From: an uncultured Eubacteriales bacterium | Lineage (GTDB): Bacteria > Bacillota > Clostridia > Lachnospirales > Lachnospiraceae | Reading direction: 5' to 3' | Assembly: GCA_900557175.1 (NCBI GenBank) | Contig: USSL01000054.1 | Location: 1-9,098, forward strand | DNA length: 9,098 bases | Shown: positions 1-6,500 of the stretch, one piece after another | Position numbering within the stretch: the stretch's first letter is position 1 | Layout of the letters: every line of letters begins with the position of its first letter | The notes under the pieces: model-generated | Database searches by the model: none | What the model was told of the DNA's origin: nothing | Seen by the model: the letters and a program-made list of their open reading frames with translations, nothing else | Translations under genes and position numbers: made by a program

Positions 1-55
1 CCTGCGACCTCCTGATCCCAAATCAGGCGCTCTAGCCAAGCTGAGCCACACCCCG
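1..55 (-). tRNA. tRNA-Pro(UGG), 3' part outside the window
   Basis: Read on the minus strand from 55, the sequence folds as a tRNA. It has a 7-nt 5' acceptor strand CGGGGTG, then TG, a D arm with GCTC/GAGC, and an anticodon arm CCTGA-TTTGGGA-TCAGG. The anticodon TGG lies at 20-18 (complement of + strand CCA), followed by the variable loop AGGTC and the first strand of the T arm (GCAGG). The anticodon decodes CCA and probably other CCN proline codons. The remaining T arm, 3' acceptor strand and CCA end lie left of base 1. The gene has its own promoter and runs in the same direction as the pilus operon upstream of it. Confidence 0.96.
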
Positions 56-77
56 CAAGGTCATGCCGACTTCAATT

Positions 78-106
78 ATTCTACACGAACAGACAACATT
101 TGTCAA
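78..106 (-). promoter_or_regulatory. Sigma-A promoter of tRNA-Pro
   Basis: On the minus strand a perfect -35 box TTGACA (106-101) is followed by a 17-nt spacer and a -10 box TAGAAT (83-78), one mismatch from TATAAT. Transcription should start near 70-72, leaving a leader of about 15 nt before the tRNA at 55. Near-consensus boxes and a short leader are typical of strongly expressed stable RNA genes. The promoter lies after the operon terminator, so the tRNA need not depend on pilus transcription. Confidence 0.9.
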
Positions 107-121
107 CTGTTTTTTAAAAAC

Positions 122-141
122 TTAGCTGAAATTAGCTGAAA
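122..141. repeat. Tandem 10-bp direct repeat
   Basis: TTAGCTGAAA occurs twice back to back at 122-131 and 132-141 (+ strand), just upstream of the tRNA-Pro -35 box. On the minus strand, as the tRNA promoter sees it, it reads TTTCAGCTAA twice, about 16 nt upstream of the -35. It lies in an A/T-rich stretch with T and A runs on both sides, so it could act as an UP-like upstream region or be a chance small duplication. No protein-binding role can be shown from sequence alone. Confidence 0.8.
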
Positions 142-178
142 TTTTTTGGTCTTGCATTTTTGCAGCACACCTTTATTT

Positions 179-214
179 AAAACAGGCACTCCCTCTTAAA
201 AATAGGGGAGTGCC
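179..214 (-). terminator. Rho-independent terminator of the pilus operon
   Basis: A 9-bp perfect inverted repeat pairs 185-193 (GGCACTCCC) with 206-214 (GGGAGTGCC) around a 12-nt A/T-rich loop. On the minus strand the stem begins 18 nt after the stop codon of the last pilus gene and is followed by TGTTTT (184-179), a modest U tract. The + strand side is followed by CAAAAC, so it does not look bidirectional. The stem is strong; the short U tract is the main reason for caution. Confidence 0.8.
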
Positions 215-232
215 CAAAACAGCCTGACGGCT

Positions 233-973
233 TTATTTTCCATCATTTTCTTTTTTAGACTTCTTCCATACAATAAGCCCGATGCCAACGGCTGATATAA
301 GTGCCGCCGCTGCCACAATGGCAATAGGCTTATCATCGCCGGTTTTTGCCGGTTTTCCCGGTTTATTATCCGGCGTACCCGGATTGGTTCCCGGCGTCTC
401 TGTTCCGGTTTCTGTCTCAGTTCCGGTCTGCGTTTCTGTCTCGGTTTCTGTCGGAGGCACCGGTTTCTCTCCCTTTGTTTGAGTGACAACATCATAAATC
501 ACCATATCATCCTCAATATAAGGAACGGTCATTAAAAATGGTTCTGTTGTCCCATAGTCATCAAAGCTGTCCTTCTGCACAATAAGGTACACACCCTGAG
601 GAAGTGCTGAAAATATACATTCGCCGTTTTTATCTGTCACACCAGTCTGCACCGGACGGATTTTCCCATTTTCTTCAATAAAAGCGACAAGCTTTCTCGC
701 GCTTTCCCGATGAACTTCTGTGTCACCGAGGTGATTGAAATCTAAGTTAAGACTTTCAAAAGTCTCCTGCACAGTCCATCCCTCAAGATTATTTTCATAA
801 AGCTTCGGACTGCCGACCTTATAACAGTACAGGCTCACTAAAGACCGGTCTGTACCGATATCATCAAGACAGACCTGTATGCTGCCTTTTTTATCTGAAT
901 CATAAGACTGCTGCCCGGCCTGTACAGCTTTGACCGGCTGCGTCTGAAACAATATTCCGACAGCAGACGACAT
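233..973 (-). CDS. Minor (probably basal) pilin with variant sortase anchor; N-terminus uncertain
   Basis: From ATG 973 this encodes 246 residues. Residues 1-19 look like the late part of a signal peptide (hydrophobic AVGILF, then ...KAVQA, cleavage near 19/20) but lack the usual positive n-region. Residues about 30-168 form one SpaA/Cna-B-like domain ending in TYR-like strands: GVYLIVQK (127-134), where the E-box Glu is Gln133, then PFLMTVP and an acceptor-like Lys167 in YDVVTQTK. A Thr/Glu linker (174-193) and Pro/Gly-rich spacer follow. Then come PAKTGD (208-213), a membrane helix (about 217-236) and a Lys-rich tail: a divergent LPXTG signal. Small single-domain pilins like this are usually the cell-wall base or a side subunit; that role is inferred. 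The only good Shine-Dalgarno (1007-1002) fits GTG 990 in another frame (see the recoding entry), so the gene may be frameshifted. Three Cys (35, 50, 119) are unusual for such a surface domain. Confidence 0.85.
   Translation of the reverse strand: MSSAVGILFQTQPVKAVQAGQQSYDSDKKGSIQVCLDDIGTDRSLVSLYCYKVGSPKLYENNLEGWTVQETFESLNLDFNHLGDTEVHRESARKLVAFIEENGKIRPVQTGVTDKNGECIFSALPQGVYLIVQKDSFDDYGTTEPFLMTVPYIEDDMVIYDVVTQTKGEKPVPPTETETETQTGTETETGTETPGTNPGTPDNKPGKPAKTGDDKPIAIVAAAALISAVGIGLIVWKKSKKENDGK
394..454 (-). repeat. Thr-Glu repeat tract in the minor pilin linker
   Basis: Residues 174-193 of the minor pilin are almost only Thr and Glu with a few Gly and Gln, encoded by alternating ACN/ACA and GAA/GAG codons. 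On the + strand this reads as recurring TCTGT/CGGTTTC blocks. It is a cell-wall-spanning linker between the folded domain and the anchor. Such short imperfect repeats tend to vary in copy number between strains. Confidence 0.8.
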
Positions 974-990
974 ATCTTTTTTATTTTCAC
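941..990 (-). promoter_or_regulatory. Candidate -1 frameshift site at the minor pilin start
   Basis: GTG at 990-988 overlaps the sortase stop TGA (989-987) and lies 11 nt after GGGAGG (1007-1002). From it the codons read GTG AAA ATA AAA AAG ATA. The zero frame ends at TAG 840-838 after 50 codons and contains no pilin sequence. The heptamer A AAA AAG (982-976) is in the correct zero-frame phase. A -1 slip there continues as GAT ATG into the pilin frame, giving the N-terminus MKIKKDMSSAVGILF, which has the positive n-region missing otherwise. Six nt further on, CGTCTG (969-964) can pair with CAGACG (946-941) around a 17-nt loop. The bases are plain; whether slippage occurs, or one A has simply been lost from the run, is undetermined. 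Confidence 0.5.
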
Positions 991-1874
991 CTTTTTTCTC
1001 GCCTCCCAGTCTTTCTTCTTCGGATGATCATAAGAATTAAAATCACTAAAACAACAGCTGCCACGATGCCGGCTGCAATATATGGCCTGAAATCATAATG
1101 TTCTTCCTGAGCCTGAGGATTATCCTGTAAAAGCCCGACTTCATCATACGGTATTCTTGTTCCCCTGACAAGCAGTCTGTGAGAATTAATGGCATATGGC
1201 GTACACGTGACAAGCGTCACATGATCTTCCCCCGCAATAATCGCCAGATCTTCAAGCTCGTTTGGCTCAACTGTTTTAATCTGATCGACCTTATAAGCAA
1301 GTGTCTCATCAAGAACATCAATATAAAATACATCACCGATTGCCACAAGATTCAAATCTGTAAACAGTTTCGCACTCGGCAGTCCTCTGTGCCCTGAAAT
1401 CACGGCATGTGTTCCCGCACCGCCAATAGGAAGGGATGTCTGCTCCAGATGGCCGATTGCCTTTTGAAGCACATCTTCATCCGTTCCATGATAAATTGGC
1501 AGCGCCACATCAATCGACGGAATCCTGATTGTTCCCATCACACCATTGTTTTGAGGATTAAGCGTCTCATAATAACGGATGCCCGCCTTTTTCTCTTTGA
1601 CCTGATTAAACGGATCGACAATAATTTCATCCTTCAGCAAATCTTCATTGTAACGCTGCGCCTGCGCCCTGATTTGTGCAAGCTCCTCCAAAGACCGGCC
1701 GCCAACGGCCTCTTTATAGCCGCTGACAACCTTATCCTGCTGAAATTGATTCATCAGATTACTCGCCGCCGGATAAGTGAGTACCGCAACGCCGGCAATA
1801 AAAATCAATACGATCAAAATATTATAAAGCTTTCTTTTTCTGCGGCCGGATACCGCACGTTTCTTCTGCCTCAC
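987..1874 (-). CDS. Class C (pilin-polymerising) sortase
   Basis: This 295-residue membrane transpeptidase cleaves pilin sorting signals between Thr and Gly and joins the Thr to a Lys of the next subunit, building the shaft outside the cell. A basic N-terminus precedes a membrane helix (about 17-37). The lid motif DPF is at 87-89. The catalytic triad is His162 in SGHRG, Cys224 in TLVTCTPY and Arg233 in HRLLVRG. A second membrane helix (about 264-284) and an Arg/Lys-rich tail follow. Two membrane segments plus a DPF lid are the class C signature, and the length is usual. The start is GTG 1874, directly after the TAA of the major pilin and in the same frame. Upstream there is only a weak purine-rich stretch (AAGAAAG), so translation is probably coupled to the pilin gene. 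Its 3' end overlaps the candidate GTG of the minor pilin by 4 nt. The enzyme should act on the two neighbouring pilins with canonical-type anchors. Confidence 0.96.
   Translation of the reverse strand: MRQKKRAVSGRRKRKLYNILIVLIFIAGVAVLTYPAASNLMNQFQQDKVVSGYKEAVGGRSLEELAQIRAQAQRYNEDLLKDEIIVDPFNQVKEKKAGIRYYETLNPQNNGVMGTIRIPSIDVALPIYHGTDEDVLQKAIGHLEQTSLPIGGAGTHAVISGHRGLPSAKLFTDLNLVAIGDVFYIDVLDETLAYKVDQIKTVEPNELEDLAIIAGEDHVTLVTCTPYAINSHRLLVRGTRIPYDEVGLLQDNPQAQEEHYDFRPYIAAGIVAAVVLVILILMIIRRRKTGRREKR
1002..1007 (-). promoter_or_regulatory. Ribosome binding site of the minor pilin
   Basis: GGGAGG inside the 3' end of the sortase gene is the only strong Shine-Dalgarno in the junction. It is 11 nt from GTG 990 and 28 nt from ATG 973. 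It therefore argues for initiation at GTG 990, in the frame that needs a shift, rather than at the ATG. Confidence 0.7.
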
Positions 1875-3497
1875 TTAGTCTGCTTTCTTTCTTGAACGGA
1901 TAAATAATACAACTGCAGCCCCAATCAGCAGCACACCGCCGATTGTGAAAATATATGTACCCATACCGCCTGTTGTAGGAAGTGTGAAGCCTTTCGTGTT
2001 TTGAACGTCAAATTCTGCGATAGAGCCATTTGTTAATGTTAATGTACCATCAGTACCATTGCCGGAAACTGTATACGTAAATACCGCATCAGGCCCTGCC
2101 TCAGTCACTGTCTCAGGCAGCGTCACATTAACAACAACTTTAATCGGATCTTTTAATGCAATATAGCCTGTCGGCGCCTTTGTCTCTTTAATCCAGTATG
2201 TCCCTGCACCAAGACCTTCAAATCTTACAACACCATTGTTATCTGTTGTTGCTGTTGCAGAAAGTTTTTCATTTCTAGTCTCTGTCATATTGCCGTCTGA
2301 GTCAACCGTATATGTCACCAGCTCGGCTTTTTTATCACTTGGATTTTTTCCTGTGCCGTCATCTTCATAAACCGTAAACTCAGCACCTGCAAGAAGTTTG
2401 CTATTATCGCCTGCGTCCTTCTTCGTAATTTTTAAGCCGCCCGCATAATTCCGTGTAAAATCTTTAGTTCCTATCGTTTCTGTACTTTTGTCTTCACCGA
2501 ATGTTGCATATACCTCATTCTCATTTCCTTCTGGCGTAAAGTCTGCATCTTTATTAAGCTTGGCTTTATATGTAATCGTTACTGTAGCCTTATCTTTGAC
2601 GCTTCTATAATAATTACTTCCATTTTCATTTTTAGAAAAATCAAACGCTAACACTGTCGTACCATCCAGCTTATGAGTAGTTTTTAAATCATAGCCCTTT
2701 GTATTCAGCGGTGTATCTCCTGCAGTGACAGTTACAGACTTATCAACCAAAGTCAGTCCTTTGCTCATTGTATCAGTCACTTTAAATACAACATTTTTAT
2801 ATGTATCATCATAAACCGGAACATCTTGTGTAATTATAAACGTAAACTCTTTTCCAACCTGCTGTGCAAGGGAGTCCTTCTGTGTCTGCTGTGATTCCTC
2901 AATCGTCTTTGTTGTCGAAAGCGGCTGATCTTTTAATGTGACAGTCACATCCGGCGTGTACGTGATTGTATCGCTGCCTTCAGCTTTCGAAGCCGCCGAC
3001 GGAACAGCTACAAGAATCGGCTTTGTCTGCTTTGTCCCCTGCGTAATTGTTGTCTCAAGCACTAAATAATAACCGGCGTTAAGTGTTATATGTTGATTGA
3101 TTGCCATTGTTTGATTTGCTGCAATAGACTTCGTTTTTACATGATTTTCAAGTTCTGATGCAAGCTTGTCAATATCACCAGTAATATTATAATCTCCTTC
3201 TATTCCGCTGGCATAGGAAGCCACCGTTGTCACCGGATATTTTTTATTAAAGCTAACAAAATTTGCAGTATACGTATATTCATACACATCCTGTCCGGCC
3301 ACTTCTTTGGCATCCATAATCTTGTAAACACTAAACTTAGAATCAGCCTTTGCGCCAGCCTGCCTCTCCGTTAATGTTAATGTTCCCTCCGTCGGTAATG
3401 CTTTTGCTTCTGCCGCGCTTACATTGACAACCATCATGGATGCCATAAGCATACATACCATTAAAAATGAAACTAGTTTTTGAATTTTCTTTTTCAT
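1875..3497 (-). CDS. Major backbone pilin, SpaH/EbpB-like isopeptide-forming fimbrial protein
   Basis: This 540-residue shaft subunit has a signal peptide at 1-28 (KKK, hydrophobic core, VSA-AEA). An N-domain (about 36-188) ends with YTPDVTVTLKDQP, where Lys189 occupies the place of the pilin-motif lysine, although the usual YPK is replaced by TLK. The second domain (about 192-345) shows the intramolecular isopeptide set: Lys197 in TTKTI, Asp242 in VTDTMSKGLT and Asn327 in NENEVYATF. A C-terminal Cna-B domain (about 351-500) has Lys residues in GGLKITKKDAG, the E-box YWIKETKAPTGY with Glu438, and Asn500 in FDVQN. LPTTG (506-510), a membrane helix and SRKKAD form the sorting signal. Start ATG 3497 is supported by AGGGAG five nt upstream. 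The gene lies 18 nt after the tip adhesin gene and is followed without a gap by its sortase. Residue assignments for bond formation are by family analogy. Confidence 0.95.
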   Translation of the reverse strand: MKKKIQKLVSFLMVCMLMASMMVVNVSAAEAKALPTEGTLTLTERQAGAKADSKFSVYKIMDAKEVAGQDVYEYTYTANFVSFNKKYPVTTVASYASGIEGDYNITGDIDKLASELENHVKTKSIAANQTMAINQHITLNAGYYLVLETTITQGTKQTKPILVAVPSAASKAEGSDTITYTPDVTVTLKDQPLSTTKTIEESQQTQKDSLAQQVGKEFTFIITQDVPVYDDTYKNVVFKVTDTMSKGLTLVDKSVTVTAGDTPLNTKGYDLKTTHKLDGTTVLAFDFSKNENGSNYYRSVKDKATVTITYKAKLNKDADFTPEGNENEVYATFGEDKSTETIGTKDFTRNYAGGLKITKKDAGDNSKLLAGAEFTVYEDDGTGKNPSDKKAELVTYTVDSDGNMTETRNEKLSATATTDNNGVVRFEGLGAGTYWIKETKAPTGYIALKDPIKVVVNVTLPETVTEAGPDAVFTYTVSGNGTDGTLTLTNGSIAEFDVQNTKGFTLPTTGGMGTYIFTIGGVLLIGAAVVLFIRSRKKAD

Positions 3498-3502
3498 ATA
3501 GT

Positions 3503-3508
3503 CTCCCT
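3503..3508 (-). promoter_or_regulatory. Ribosome binding site of the major pilin
   Basis: AGGGAG on the minus strand, five nt before ATG 3497, lies inside the 18-nt gap after the tip adhesin stop (3518-3516). It is the strongest well-placed Shine-Dalgarno in the operon junctions, fitting a subunit needed in many copies. Confidence 0.8.
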
Positions 3509-3515
3509 GCCTTTC

Positions 3516-6500
3516 TTATTTTCTGCGGCGATGGTGTGTCCGCCGCAAAGCTTTGACTTTGTTTATATACAAAAGTGCTGCCGCCATACAAAGTGCTAAG
3601 CCCACAATTGTAAACATCACTATACCTCTGCCGCCTGTCGTTGGAATATGCAGGCCTTTTTCATTAAAAATTTTTACTGTAATCAGCTTTTTAGACGCAT
3701 CATAAGTTAAATCGCCCTGATGCTGCTCTGCCTGTTTTGCAAATTCCGCATCATTAATCGTAACCTCAATCGGTTTGTTCATTGGCACATAACCTGACGG
3801 TGCCTTTGTCTCCGTAATCCGATATGTGCCATAAGGAAGCTTTTGAAACTCAATCGTTCCTGTCGCCGATGTCGTTGCTATTTTTTCTTTAAAAGTCTGA
3901 TCGACCTTCCATGTTGTCTTATCTGTATTGTCTGTTTCTTCAATAAGACGTTCGAGCTTAAACTCCGCACCTTCAAGACGCTTATTTGTATCTTCTTTGG
4001 CAAACTTTTCAATCGTGATATTACCGAAATCAATCTTGTTTGTCATGGAAATTGTAACCGTATTAATGCCCTGAGGCTGCTGCGGTTCGCCGTAAGTCAC
4101 CTCATAACCGCTGATTGGGCTTCCCGACGAAGCACTCTGTCCGCTCTCCGTTACATCTTCCCATGCTCCATTGCCGTTTGAAATATAAATCTGTTCGTCC
4201 GCAAGCTTATAATAATACGGATTGCCCGATGCATCCTCTAATTTCAGATTTTCCACAGATTTACGCCATGCCATATTTTCGGTCAGCTCAATATAACACT
4301 CATCCTCCTTGCACTGATGGTTTTCGTCTTCCAGTCCTTTGTAGCATTTCCATCCGCCTTCAGCATTCTTATCTATAGAAGCAACAAGCTTCACACGTAT
4401 CCTTTTCGGACGTATACCGCCGATATTATCGTTATCATCCCATACCTTGACAACATTAATGCCGACAAGCGTGTTTGTTGCCCGATATGTGACGTGAAGC
4501 TTTCCATCCTTATCCGGATTACGGATTTCATCATAAGAAACTTCGTAATTTTTCAGTGCACCGTCTTTATCAATTTCCTGAATACGGTATTCATAGAGCT
4601 TGCCTGAATTTTCGTCTTTATATGGAAGCACCGTCTTCGATGTCGTTTTCCAATTTTTTTCAGGTGTCAATACAATATAGGCATTTCCCCCTTCACCAAT
4701 CGGATCATCAAAAAAGTCTTTCGTGACATTGTCCCATTGCGCCTCGCTATCATCCTGGAATTTTCGCTGAAGACTGATGTATATCTCATTAATACCTCTA
4801 TCCTCATCTGTCAGCCCGTCATTCCAAATTTTTTCAATATCCATATAAAACGGCTCACGCTCATTTGTAAAAGTAATTATCTTGTCACTGTCATATGCCG
4901 TTCCTGTCACATAAGCCTTTGACCAATCACCTGACGCACCTTCATTTTCAACGGTGCCTGCATTGACAATCCTTACATTTTCATGCTTTGTATCTTTCTC
5001 TGGATGAAGGTCAATTCCGATAAGCTTCGTGCCGTTTGTCGGACGTTCAACAATATAGTAGGTTGTCCCTGCCGGAATGTTATAAAGCGTTGTAGAGCCA
5101 CGAACATTTCCATCAGCATCGAAATCAACATGAACCGTTACCGTCTGACGCACATAGCGGTCATTACCGTTGACCGGAGAAAGCTGCGATTCAAGTCTCA
5201 TACCGGCAATGTCCACATAGTAAACATCAAACGTATAATCGCCCGGACTAACCGTTACCGACTCTGACTTGTAAAGCTCTTTTTCAATCGTCAGCTGGCC
5301 ATATTTCAATGTATTTTTAACATCCACACTCAGATTCGTAGAAACGTTGGATGATATATCCGGATTGATATAACTCCGGTAAACAATTGCTTTTTGGTCT
5401 TTTTCATTTTCATTTGGCGGATTAATTTTGCCAATATTCGGCCAGTCAGGATCAATATTTTCTATACGTCCATCCGTCACTTCTGTTCCTGAGACATTCG
5501 ACAATGGTTTTGCATTTTCATCCGAAATCATATTCAGTGGATTTTGAACACTGGACACATCATCGCGGGTATTGAGTAAATACTTTCCATCAACTTCCTG
5601 TCCATCTTCCATGATTGTCCACTGGGTATCAAAAACTTTAGGATCTACATTCAGCTCTTTTAGGGCAATATAGCTTCCCGTCCTGAACTTATCTGTAAAT
5701 ACAGCCTGTTGTCCGTCTGCCAGTGCAAACATACCTTTATCTGTCTGACGCGAAACACCGCTGTCATAACCGCCATCAACCTTATTTTTGCGGATAAACC
5801 ATGCATCATCAACCGGTACAAGCGTTCCAGCATCATAGGAGCCATAGTCTGAAATCTTATCGTCAGTAACACTGAAGCCACCGGACTGCACTTCATTTTT
5901 CGCCTCAAAAAATGCTATTGATGATATTTCATAAGAAACGCTGTCTTCCGGGTTTGTCCGGCGGATGCCGATCATCATTTGTGCCACATTCGCCCAGTCA
6001 AACGCACTTGAACCTGTCATCTGTCTGAAATCCACACGGATAATCGAGGCTTCATCCGTCACAAATGAATTGGTTTCACCGTCATAACCGATTGTGTTCG
6101 CATAACCGCCAACACGATTTCCTTTTGTATCTTTAAATGACAGATAAAGATTCCTTGCACTTGAATCACTTGCGCCCTTATTTTTCATTTCCAATCTCAA
6201 ATAGGACATGTTCGTAAGATTCATCGTCTGTTCCGGCTGAATTTTTAAAAGCTTCGCCTCATCCGGCTCAGCGCCCGAAACAATTGATTGTTGTTCAATC
6301 TGCTTCGGATGATTTCCGGTAATACTTCCCGCACCGTTTTCAAACGAAAAAACGACATTGGAATTTTCAGAATCATAAATTTTCTGTCCGGCGCCCGGCT
6401 TCATATATCCCGCCGATTCTTCAACCGGAAGCGCCCCCTCACTTGTGACAAGGTTTTGAATCTCAAAATTGAAACCACCCATATTTTGAAGAAGGTGTGC

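Noticed and set aside
1..55. tRNA-Pro as the attachment site of an integrated element carrying the pilus genes.
   Set aside because: The 3' end of the tRNA, where integrases usually act, points away from the pilus operon, and no integrase or repeated tRNA end is seen in the window.
153..164. TGCA-TTTT-TGCA inverted repeat in the tRNA upstream region.
   Set aside because: A 4-bp stem is too short to support a regulator site or terminator.
394..454. Short regular repeats that could suggest a CRISPR array.
   Set aside because: They lie inside a coding frame, are 6-18 nt long with no unique spacers, and encode a Thr/Glu linker.
282..482. Plus-strand open frame of alternating Val-Ser/Val-Pro.
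   Set aside because: It is the complement of the Thr/Glu linker repeat of the minor pilin; it has no ribosome binding site and no independent support.
1407..1895. Plus-strand open frame of 162 residues opposite the sortase gene.
   Set aside because: The minus frame shows complete sortase motifs. The plus frame is Arg/Ile/His-rich, resembles no family and lacks a start signal.
3343..3591. Minus-strand 82-residue frame covering the junction of tip adhesin and major pilin.
   Set aside because: It overlaps the sorting-signal tail of one gene and the signal peptide of the next in another frame, and resembles no protein family.
4115..4378. Plus-strand open frames opposite the tip adhesin (also near 3843, 6288, 7437 and 8083).
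   Set aside because: The minus strand is continuously coding with recognisable domains; these are by-products of its codon pattern.
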